Positions 1-6,046 of a DNA stretch of 9,656 nucleotides are shown here, in pieces. This DNA is from Actinomycetota bacterium. GTDB taxonomy: Bacteria; Actinomycetota; Thermoleophilia; UBA2241. The position numbers were made by a program, and so were the translations under genes. Under the pieces are notes generated by a model. The model was not told the DNA's origin. It searched no databases and was given only the letters and a program-made list of their open reading frames with translations. The stretch is from NCBI GenBank assembly GCA_003157715.1, contig PMKK01000216.1, positions 1 through 9,656 on the forward strand. The letters are read 5' to 3'. The number at the start of each line of letters is the position of its first letter. Position 1 is the stretch's first letter.

Positions 1-1442
1 TTGCCGCGCCCGCGGCCACGGCGGCGCGAGCGTCGCGCCGGCGCCTTTTCGGGCGCCTCGCCGGCCACGCCGGCGTCCGCCTCCTGTTCGGGCGACGACG
101 GCTCTTCGGCCGTCGCGCCGGCCACCCGCGCGCCGCCGGGCTCGCCCGCGGCGACCGTCGTGGCAGCGGTTGCGGTTGCGGAGCCGGCCGCCGCGCTAGC
201 CGCATCCGCGGCACTCGGCGCACCCTCGGCACCCTCGGCACCCGCCGGCGCGTCGCCGGGTGCGGTCTCGTCGCTCGCCGACTCGCCGGTCTTACGCTTG
301 TGGCGCCGGCCGCCGCGATGGCCGCGATGACGGCGTTTTGGTTCTTCCGCCGCCTCACCGCCATCTGATTCCTCTTCGCCGGCTGATGCCTCTTCGCCGG
401 CTGATGCCACTTCGTCGTCAGTCGCCTCACCGCCGCCGGCCTGCTCGTCGACCGCATAGCCTGACGCTTCGCCCGTCTCGATCTCGGGCTCCGCGACACT
501 GCCGGCGAGCTTGTCGCCGACAGGCACAGCGAGCCCACGATCAGCGTCGCGTCGCTCTGGCTTGGCGGTGGCGAGCTCGGGCTCGGCGGTGGCGATCTTT
601 TGTTCGGCGGTGGCGGGCTCCGGCTCGTCGTCGTCGCGCGCCTGCTCATCGGTGGCGGGCTCCGACTCGGCGGTGGCGGGCTCGGGCTCGTCGGTCACGG
701 AGTAGGACCGCAGATACGAAGGCTCGAGCCGTGCATCTCGGCGCTCAAAGCGCTCTTCACTCGGCTCGAGCCGCCCAACGACCGGCCGGCCGTCTTCGAC
801 TTCATGAGAGCGCGTCGCCGCCCCGTCGGTCGAGGGCTCCCCGGTCGAGGGCTCTCCGGTCGAGGCTGCCTGTGTCGCGGCTTGCGCTGTCGACGTTTCC
901 TCAGTCTGACCGCCTTCGGCCGGCACTCTCTCGCTCGAGGGCTCGGTCGAACCCTCGCCCGGCGCTTCGCCGGCCGCGCGCGCCTCGGACGCGGCGGCAG
1001 AGCCGCCGCCCCGGCCGCGGCGGCCACGACGGCGCCGGCGCGCCGGCGTCACCTCTTCGTCCGCGGTAGCCGCCGCCAGGGCTGCGTCTGAGACCGGTGC
1101 GGGCGAACCCTGCAGCAGGACCTCTGGCGGCGCGGCGGCGGCCACGATCACGTCGCCGCCGTCAGCGTCGGCAGACTCGACCGGTTCGTCGGTCACCGCG
1201 GGCGCCGCCGGACGCCGCGAGCGCCGTCCCGGACGCTGGGCCCGGGTGCGGCGCGCGTGCTGCGCCGCCCAGGCGCCCGGCTCGGTCGTGCGCCCGTCGT
1301 CGTCGGCGGCCGCGGACGGCTCGCCGCCGCTCGGCGGCTGCTCGTCGCGCTCCGCGGGGCGCTTTTCGTTCTCGTTCATCTGGGGCTCATCCGTTGAGGC
1401 CGCCCCCGGCGCTGTCGTACGGCGCCTGCGTTGCTCTGTCAC
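1..1442 (-). CDS. Putative Rne/Rng-family ribonuclease, disordered N-terminal extension only (3' end outside window)
   Basis: An open minus-strand frame of about 480 codons runs off the left edge without a stop. The GTG start at 1442-1440 overlaps the TGA of the DUF2344 gene as GTGA and has a GGGAG ribosome site 10 nt upstream. An in-frame ATG at 1379 is a weaker alternative. The product is low-complexity and rich in Ala, Glu, Pro, Gly and Arg. Basic Arg/Gly blocks (about residues 135-146, RRRRRGRRGRG; 368-382, with RHRGHRGGRR; and 469-479) alternate with acidic Ala/Glu stretches and short repeats. No catalytic or S1 domain lies within the window. The RNase E/G call is inferred: in many actinobacteria and clostridia a TIGR03960/TIGR03936 pair is followed by rne/rng and then rplU-rpmA, and actinobacterial RNase E often has a long charged N-terminal extension. 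If correct, it would process and decay RNA. It could instead be another disordered RNA-binding protein. Confidence 0.6.
   Translation of the reverse strand, partial: MTEQRRRRTTAPGAASTDEPQMNENEKRPAERDEQPPSGGEPSAAADDDGRTTEPGAWAAQHARRTRAQRPGRRSRRPAAPAVTDEPVESADADGGDVIVAAAAPPEVLLQGSPAPVSDAALAAATADEEVTPARRRRRGRRGRGGGSAAASEARAAGEAPGEGSTEPSSERVPAEGGQTEETSTAQAATQAASTGEPSTGEPSTDGAATRSHEVEDGRPVVGRLEPSEERFERRDARLEPSYLRSYSVTDEPEPATAESEPATDEQARDDDEPEPATAEQKIATAEPELATAKPERRDADRGLAVPVGDKLAGSVAEPEIETGEASGYAVDEQAGGGEATDDEVASAGEEASAGEEESDGGEAAEEPKRRHRGHRGGRRHKRKTGESASDETAPGDAPAGAEGAEGAPSAADAASAAAGSATATAATTVAAGEPGGARVAGATAEEPSSPEQEADAGVAGEAPEKAPARRSRRRGRGRG
373..408 (-). repeat. Two perfect 18-bp tandem copies inside the disordered coding region
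   Basis: Positions 373-390 and 391-408 are identical on the plus strand (TCTTCGCCGGCTGATGCC). On the coding strand they encode ASAGEE twice, followed by a diverged ESDGGE unit. The unit length keeps the reading frame, so copy number can vary without breaking the gene. Confidence 0.8.
561..693 (-). repeat. Degenerate Glu-Pro-Ala-Thr-Ala repeat array in the disordered coding region
   Basis: Diverged copies of a unit near GGCGGTGGCGGGCTC on the plus strand encode EPATAE-like hexapeptides (EPATAE, EPATDE, EPATAE, KIATAE, ELATAK). Spacing stays in frame. This is typical of slippage-prone linker sequence and supports intrinsic disorder rather than a folded domain. Confidence 0.65.
828..870 (-). 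repeat. 15-bp tandem repeat encoding GEPST
   Basis: The unit GGTCGAGGGCTC(C/T)CC occurs at 828-842 and 843-857, with a partial third copy from 858. On the coding strand it encodes STGEPSTGEPSTD. The 15-bp period keeps the frame. Confidence 0.7.
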
Positions 1443-2164
1443 TGCCGGTCATCTCCCTTGCCCGCGGCATCGCCGCCGGGCGCTATCTCGTCCGTCGCGG
1501 CCAGGAGCCGCGACGGCAAACCTTTCCATGTCACGCCGAGACGGGTGAGATCGAGCACCAAAGGCTCGATCCCCAGCCGGCCGGCCAGCGCGGTGACGAC
1601 TTCGTCGACCCGCGCCGACCCGCTGGGCCCGTAGCGCAGCGTGAAGGCGAGCATCGTGTCGGCGTCGCGAGGCGACGCCGAAAGCTCGCACACGTGTTCT
1701 TTCAACTCAACGGTCTTGCGACCTTTGGGCGACGCCCGCACGACACTCACGCTGGGCGTCTCCACAAACCATTCCAGCGCTCCGCGCACATCGGCGCAGG
1801 GCGCCCTCAGCCGGCACTCGTAGGCGGCGGCGACCGCCTGCGGCCGGGGCCTCTCACCCGCCACCACCACTCGCTCGATCGTGAAACCGTCGGCCGCGGC
1901 GGCGCGCAGAGCTACCAGGTGCATACCCAGCGCGGCCTCTTGTGTCTCATCGGCCACCTCGGCCACGGCCAGCTCGTCGAGCGCCGCGGCGCCGGTCGGC
2001 AGGGCCAGCGGCAACGAGAGCCGCGGCTTGGGCCGCATGCCTTGCGTCAGGGCAAACTCGATATCGGCGCGCGCGAAGGTGCGCTGCACCACCCTCACCG
2101 TATCGAGGTGCGAGATGTAACGCGCGGGACCGCCGCGCCCGAAGCTCACGAGCCACCAGCTCAT
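1439..2164 (-). CDS. TIGR03936 / DUF2344 radical SAM-associated protein
   Basis: A 241-residue protein of the family that always partners or fuses with TIGR03960-type radical SAM proteins; the reaction is not known to me. The diagnostic N-terminal block is clear: RYISHLDTVRVVQRTF, then a Gln-Gly-Met-Arg-Pro-Lys-Pro motif and LPLALPTG, matching the family pattern SHLD...R...QGF.PHP+...PL..G. I start at the ATG at 2164, which overlaps the radical SAM stop as ATGA, and not at the upstream in-frame start at 2206, which would add 14 Arg-rich residues the family lacks. The stop overlaps the next gene as GTGA, so translation is probably coupled on both sides. The C-terminal ~20 residues (DEIAPGGDAAGKGDDRQ) look disordered. 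Confidence 0.88.
   Translation of the reverse strand: MSWWLVSFGRGGPARYISHLDTVRVVQRTFARADIEFALTQGMRPKPRLSLPLALPTGAAALDELAVAEVADETQEAALGMHLVALRAAAADGFTIERVVVAGERPRPQAVAAAYECRLRAPCADVRGALEWFVETPSVSVVRASPKGRKTVELKEHVCELSASPRDADTMLAFTLRYGPSGSARVDEVVTALAGRLGIEPLVLDLTRLGVTWKGLPSRLLAATDEIAPGGDAAGKGDDRQ
1453..1457 (-). promoter_or_regulatory. Ribosome binding site deciding the GTG start of the RNase E/G-like gene
   Basis: GGGAG on the minus strand ends 10 nt before the GTG at 1442, inside the last codons of the DUF2344 gene. It favours the GTG start coupled to the upstream stop over the ATG at 1379, which has no comparable motif. Confidence 0.5.
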
Positions 2165-3945
2165 CGCACCAGGTCCATCTCGATCTCGCCGTCGCACACG
2201 CCGCACGACGTGCAGGCGCCGTCACGACAGTCGTCGGTCAGTTCGCCCCGCTCAGCCCGGGCCGCCTCCTCGCGCAGGAAGGCGGCGTCGACCAGGGAGT
2301 CGACGGGCAGCCAGGGCAGCGGCTCGGTGCGATCCCAGGCCTGGCCACCCAGCTCGATGTCGACCTCGGCCGCCGCGCGCCGCCAGATCGCGGCGTCGAA
2401 CGACTCGCTCCAGCCGTCGAAGCGGGCGCCCGCCCGCCAGGCCGCCTCGATCAGGCGTCCGACCTCGCGGCCGCCCATCGCCATCGTGGCCTCGACGAGC
2501 GACGTCTCTACATCGTGAAAACGCACCTTCAGCGGCCGCGCGAGCGACGAACGCAGCAACTCCTGGCGATGGCGGATGACGCTCTCGCCGGCAAAACCGG
2601 CACGCTCGAAGGCACTGTGAGCCTTGGGCACGAACGACGACACGGCCAGCGACACGCGGGCGCGTCCCGGGGCAGCCGCCCTGGCGTGGCTCAGGGCCGA
2701 CGACGCCAGGGCGGCGATGGCCGCCACGTCGTCGTCTGTCTCGCCCGGCAGGCCGACCATGAAATAGAGCTTCAGCCCGCTGTAACCGGCGCCGAAGACG
2801 CCGCGCACCGCCGCGCCGAACGTCTCCTCGTCGACCCGCTTGTTGATGGCGTCACGCAGGCCCTGAGTACCGGCCTCGGGGGCCAGCGTGACCGAGCCGC
2901 GCTGCTCGTCGCCCAGGCGCGCCAGCACCGCCGCGGCCGAATCGACCCGCAACGAGGGCAGCGAGACCCGCACTCGCGGAAAGCGTTCACGGATGCCGGC
3001 CACCGCCTCGCGCACGCCGCCGTAGTCACACGAAGACAGCGAGATCAGCGAGACCTCGTCGCAGCCGGTGGCCGTGAGCGCCCGCGCCGCCGCTTCGACC
3101 ACCATGGCGGCCGGACGCTCGCGCACCGGCCGGTACCACATGCCGGCCTGACAGAACCGGCAGCCGGCGCTGCAACCCCGCATGACCTCGATCACGACGC
3201 GATCGTGGACCCCTTCGATGAGCGGCACCAGGGGCGCCGTGACCGGGGACGTCCGCGAGAAGCCCATGAAGACCTGGCGGCGGACGCGCCCGTCGCCGCC
3301 TGCCGCCCGCGGCTCGTGCGGCAAGAAGATGCCGGGCACCGCACCGAGCGCGCGCAGGCGCTGGGCGCGTGTGGGCGCCGCGATGGCGGCGGCGATCTCG
3401 GCCAGGCGCCCTTCGGCCTCGCCGATGAAGAAGGCGTCGAAGAACGCCGCCAGCGGCAGCGGGTTGGCGGTGCCCGGCCCGCCGCCCAGCACGATCGGGT
3501 CGGCCTCGGCGCGCTCCTCGGCATGCAGGGGCACGCCGGCCAGGTCGAGCATCTCGAGGATGTTGGTGTAGGTCAGCTCGTGCTGCAGGGTGAAGCCCCA
3601 GAGCGTGGCCTCGCGCACTGGGGCCCCACTTTCGAGGCTCCAGAGCGGCACGCCGTGGGCGCGCATCAGCGCCGCCATGTCGGGCCACGGACAGTAGGCG
3701 CGTTCGGCAGCCGCCGGCGTGGCGTCGTTCAGGCCGGCATAGAGGATCTGCAGCCCCGTGTTGGCGATCCCGATCTCGTAGACGTCCGGGTAGGACAGCA
3801 CGATCCGCGGCGAAGCGCCGGGCTTGTGACGGGTGTGGAATTCACCACCGAGGTAGCGCCCGGGCCGCGCGACTCGCGCCAGGAGATCGTTCAGGCCGTG
3901 TCGGAGCCGGACCTCATCGTGCGATTCCTCGGGCAAGTTTCTCAA
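2161..3945 (-). CDS. TIGR03960-family B12-binding radical SAM protein
   Basis: A 594-residue protein. The N-terminal half resembles a cobalamin-binding-like Rossmann region of this family (SYPDVYEIGIANTG about 51-64; PIVLGGGPGTANP about 150-162; FFIGEAEG about 172-179). The radical SAM core follows, with the 4Fe-4S motif C258-x3-C262-x2-C265 (RGCSAGCRFC) and later SLPSLRVDS, TLAPEAGT and GLKLYFMVGLPGE blocks. The C-terminus has a second cysteine cluster, C573-x4-C578-x2-C581-x2-C584, which could bind a metal or an auxiliary cluster. The substrate is unknown; such enzymes are SAM-dependent and anaerobic-type. The start is TTG at 3945 with AGG five nt upstream; no in-frame ATG or GTG lies near the N-terminus, and TTG at 3936 is the alternative. 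It overlaps the end of the DUF697 gene by 32 nt and the DUF2344 gene by 4 nt. In some bacteria this protein is fused to DUF2344; here they are separate. Confidence 0.92.
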   Translation of the reverse strand: MRNLPEESHDEVRLRHGLNDLLARVARPGRYLGGEFHTRHKPGASPRIVLSYPDVYEIGIANTGLQILYAGLNDATPAAAERAYCPWPDMAALMRAHGVPLWSLESGAPVREATLWGFTLQHELTYTNILEMLDLAGVPLHAEERAEADPIVLGGGPGTANPLPLAAFFDAFFIGEAEGRLAEIAAAIAAPTRAQRLRALGAVPGIFLPHEPRAAGGDGRVRRQVFMGFSRTSPVTAPLVPLIEGVHDRVVIEVMRGCSAGCRFCQAGMWYRPVRERPAAMVVEAAARALTATGCDEVSLISLSSCDYGGVREAVAGIRERFPRVRVSLPSLRVDSAAAVLARLGDEQRGSVTLAPEAGTQGLRDAINKRVDEETFGAAVRGVFGAGYSGLKLYFMVGLPGETDDDVAAIAALASSALSHARAAAPGRARVSLAVSSFVPKAHSAFERAGFAGESVIRHRQELLRSSLARPLKVRFHDVETSLVEATMAMGGREVGRLIEAAWRAGARFDGWSESFDAAIWRRAAAEVDIELGGQAWDRTEPLPWLPVDSLVDAAFLREEAARAERGELTDDCRDGACTSCGVCDGEIEMDLVR

Positions 3946-4846
3946 ACTTTCCTAGCTGACCGGACAGTCGCGGGAACCGGCTGGCCGTAAGCGGTGCGCC
4001 ACTTTCGAAGTAGGCCACCGCTGATTTGCCGATAGCTTCCGTGCCCACGTAGCCGAAGCTGGCCTTCATGGCCCATCCGAGTCCGGGCACGTAGTCGACG
4101 GCGCGACGCGCCACCGCTCGCATGCCGAAACCCGAAAGGATCACGCCGAGCATCTCGACCGTGCGCTGCAGGTCTGACTTGAAGCCGTACGCGGCGCCGA
4201 TGCGCAGCACCATCTTGAGCTGGTTCATGGTCATCACCGGCATGTCGGCGCCCGGCAGAAAGATGACGGCGCCGATCACGGCGTTCTGCCGCGCCGTCGC
4301 GTCGATCGTCTGGTCGATCACCGCCGGGCGCAGGGCCGGCAGCGCGGCGGCCAGCACGAGCCCACCGTTGCCGACAGCTTGAGCGATGCGCCGCGTGAGG
4401 GCCGACTTCGAGGCCGGCGTGCCGCGCGCGTGAAGCACGAACTCCTTGCCCGAAAGGCCCGCCAGCGAGATCCAGGCGTGGCGATCGACGGCCACGGCCT
4501 CGGTGTCACGCACGGCGGCCACGATGGCCGGCAGGTTCGCGGCACGGCAGAAGGCCATCGTAGGCCCGAGCTCGGGTCTGACCGGCGCCTGGGCGTCTTC
4601 GAGGAACACGACGACAGACCACCTCGACAACGATCCCGGGCGCGTTGGAAAATCGGCCCGTTCGAGGACGTCGAGCGCACCGCTCACGCCACCCGCGGCA
4701 ACGTCGTCGGCACCCGCCGACAGCATGCGGGCGGCGTCGGCCAGCAGGTCGGTGGAACCGACCAGGCAGACGCGGGCCGTCGCCGGAGTGTGCTTACGTA
4801 CTTCGGCCACCGCCTTGAGGATCTTGCGGACGTCGTAGCTTGCCAT
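3914..4846 (-). CDS. DUF697 domain-containing protein, possible degenerate GTPase-like protein
   Basis: A 310-residue protein. Residues about 183-282 match the DUF697 pattern found at the C-terminus of YcjF/Era-like GTPase proteins: QNAVIGAVIFLPGADMPV, then LRIGAAYG, then VPGLGWAMKASFGYVGTEAIGKS. This half is probably membrane-associated. The N-terminal half (about 24-158) alternates hydrophobic strands and helices (RVCLVG, SRWSVVVFLED, LPAIVAAVRDTE, EFVLHARG), as in a G domain, but the P-loop position reads GSTDLLAD with no GKS/T, and RDTE stands where NKxD would be. A pseudo-GTPase is my inference. I start at the ATG at 4846, 4 nt after the rodA stop; an upstream in-frame start at 4909 would overlap rodA by 59 nt. 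A weak GGCGG lies 8 nt before the ATG. Its place directly after rodA suggests a role linked to envelope or cell-shape functions, but none is shown. Confidence 0.75.
   Translation of the reverse strand: MASYDVRKILKAVAEVRKHTPATARVCLVGSTDLLADAARMLSAGADDVAAGGVSGALDVLERADFPTRPGSLSRWSVVVFLEDAQAPVRPELGPTMAFCRAANLPAIVAAVRDTEAVAVDRHAWISLAGLSGKEFVLHARGTPASKSALTRRIAQAVGNGGLVLAAALPALRPAVIDQTIDATARQNAVIGAVIFLPGADMPVMTMNQLKMVLRIGAAYGFKSDLQRTVEMLGVILSGFGMRAVARRAVDYVPGLGWAMKASFGYVGTEAIGKSAVAYFESGAPLTASRFPRLSGQLGKFEKLARGIAR
3951..3955 (-). promoter_or_regulatory. Ribosome binding site supporting the TTG start of the radical SAM gene
   Basis: The minus strand reads CTAGGAAAGTTTG. AGG lies five nt before the TTG at 3945, inside the DUF697 coding region. 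It is the only usable start signal found, since the frame lacks ATG and GTG codons before the conserved region. Confidence 0.4.
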
Positions 4847-4850
4847 GTGG

Positions 4851-5981
4851 TCAGCCGCCACTTCCCGCCAGTCGGCCCCGAAGATGAACGCTCTCGAGCA
4901 GGCCGACAAGCATCAGGTCTGTAATCAATGCCGCGCCGCCGTAGCTGACGAAGGGCAAAGGGATGCCGGTTATCGGCATGATACCAATAGTCATACCAAT
5001 GTTCACGAAGACCTCAAACAGAAACATGGCGCCGATGCAGCCGGCTATCATGCTGCCGAACAGATCGCGCGAGATCGTGGCGATGCGCAAGGCGCGCCAG
5101 ATCAGCACCACGAACAGCGCCAGAAGCACGGCCGCCCCGACGAACCCGTAGCGCTCGCCGATCACCGCGAAGATGAAGTCGGTGTGGTGTTCGGGCAGAA
5201 AGTCGAGCACCGTCTGGGTGGCCTGGTTACCGCGGCCGTTGAGGCCTCCCGAACCCACGGCGATCAACGATTGCGTAAGGTTGTAGCCCGTCGAACGCAC
5301 GTCGTGGCCCGGGTGCAGAAAGACGAACAGACGCTGCATCTGGTAGGAGTGCACCACCTTGATGCCGGCCATCGGCAGGACCTTCAGCACGAGCACCGCG
5401 AGGGCGATCGCGGCGCCCAGCAGCACGGCAAAATGCGTCCACGGCGTGCCGTAGAAGAGCAGCAGCGTGAGCATGAGGATGAGAAACACCATGGCCGTGC
5501 CGAGGTCGGGCTGGCCAAAGACGAGCGCCGCCGGCACGACCATGTACGCCAGCGCGTAGATCGTCATGCGACGCAGGCCGATGAGCTGCAGACGATCCGC
5601 CAGAAAGGCGGCCAGGGTGACCGTGAGGATCACCAGGGCGAGCTCCGACGGCTGGAAACGCACAAAAGACAGCGTGAGCCAGCGCCGCGAACCGCGGGTC
5701 ACGGGGCCCAGAGCGAACACCGCCGCGATCGAGACGATGGCGAAAGCGTAGAGCGGCCACTGCCAGCGACGGTAGCGCTCGTAGTCGAGCAGCGACAGCC
5801 CCACGAGCGCCGCGATGCCCACGGCCGCGTAGGCGACCTGATAGCGGGCGTAGTAGAGGGGCGGCGTGCCCGTGTCGTGGCGCGTGGCGAAGTAGATCAT
5901 CGCCACGCCGTAGACCAGCAGTCCCGCCGCCGCGAGCAGCACGATGTAGTCGAGGTGACGCAGGTAGGAGCGCAGGTCCAC
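4851..5981 (-). CDS. rodA: RodA, SEDS-family peptidoglycan glycosyltransferase
   Basis: A 376-residue polytopic membrane protein with about ten hydrophobic segments, the usual length for RodA/FtsW/SpoVE. RodA polymerises lipid II into glycan strands and works with PBP2 during side-wall elongation. SEDS hallmarks are all present: GSRRWLTL...RFQPSELA (about 97-115), QPDLGTA (about 157-163), the catalytic-loop motif FLPEHHTDFIFAVIGE (about 261-276, with D268 as the expected essential Asp), and NIGMTIGIMPITGIPLPFVS (about 327-346). RodA rather than FtsW is favoured by its position after mrdA and mreCD. The GTG start at 5981 is the first start available and lies directly after a CTAGGC repeat boundary; only a weak GGCGG is seen about 9 nt upstream. 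It is separated from mrdA by 61 nt holding a 59-bp repeat unit, and the next gene starts 4 nt after its stop. Confidence 0.95.
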   Translation of the reverse strand: MDLRSYLRHLDYIVLLAAAGLLVYGVAMIYFATRHDTGTPPLYYARYQVAYAAVGIAALVGLSLLDYERYRRWQWPLYAFAIVSIAAVFALGPVTRGSRRWLTLSFVRFQPSELALVILTVTLAAFLADRLQLIGLRRMTIYALAYMVVPAALVFGQPDLGTAMVFLILMLTLLLFYGTPWTHFAVLLGAAIALAVLVLKVLPMAGIKVVHSYQMQRLFVFLHPGHDVRSTGYNLTQSLIAVGSGGLNGRGNQATQTVLDFLPEHHTDFIFAVIGERYGFVGAAVLLALFVVLIWRALRIATISRDLFGSMIAGCIGAMFLFEVFVNIGMTIGIMPITGIPLPFVSYGGAALITDLMLVGLLESVHLRGRLAGSGG

Positions 5982-6046
5982 GCCTAGAACCGCCGATCGG
6001 CTTCGTCGTCGTCGCTCAGGCTTGTGTGACTTCGTTCCACGCCTAG
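5977..6046 (-). repeat. 59-bp intergenic repeat unit (copy C) with 11-bp flanking direct repeats, mrdA-rodA spacer
   Basis: The unit spans 6046-5988 on the minus strand, starting at the CTAG that contains the mrdA stop codon. A second CTAG at 5987 sits exactly 59 bp on. The 11-mer CTAGGCGTGGA occurs identically at 6046-6036 and 5987-5977; the second copy supplies the rodA GTG start. The unit matches the copies in the mreB-mreC spacer at about 48 of 59 positions by hand alignment. Confidence 0.85.

Noticed and set aside
1377..1379. ATG at 1379 as the start of the RNase E/G-like gene
   Set aside because: The in-frame GTG at 1442 has a GGGAG site and a 4-nt overlap with the upstream stop, like the neighbouring junction, so it is preferred.
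2165..2206. Upstream start at 2206 for the DUF2344 gene
   Set aside because: It would add an Arg-rich 14-residue tail antiparallel to nothing known in the family and overlap the radical SAM cysteine-cluster coding region; the ATGA overlap start at 2164 fits the family N-terminus.
1942..3990. Long plus-strand open frame (682 codons) and other plus-strand frames, including 4845-5987, 6022-7047 and 7111-8139
   Set aside because: They lie antisense to well-recognised minus-strand genes, have Arg/Ala/His-rich compositions with no family motif, and are expected from very high GC content.
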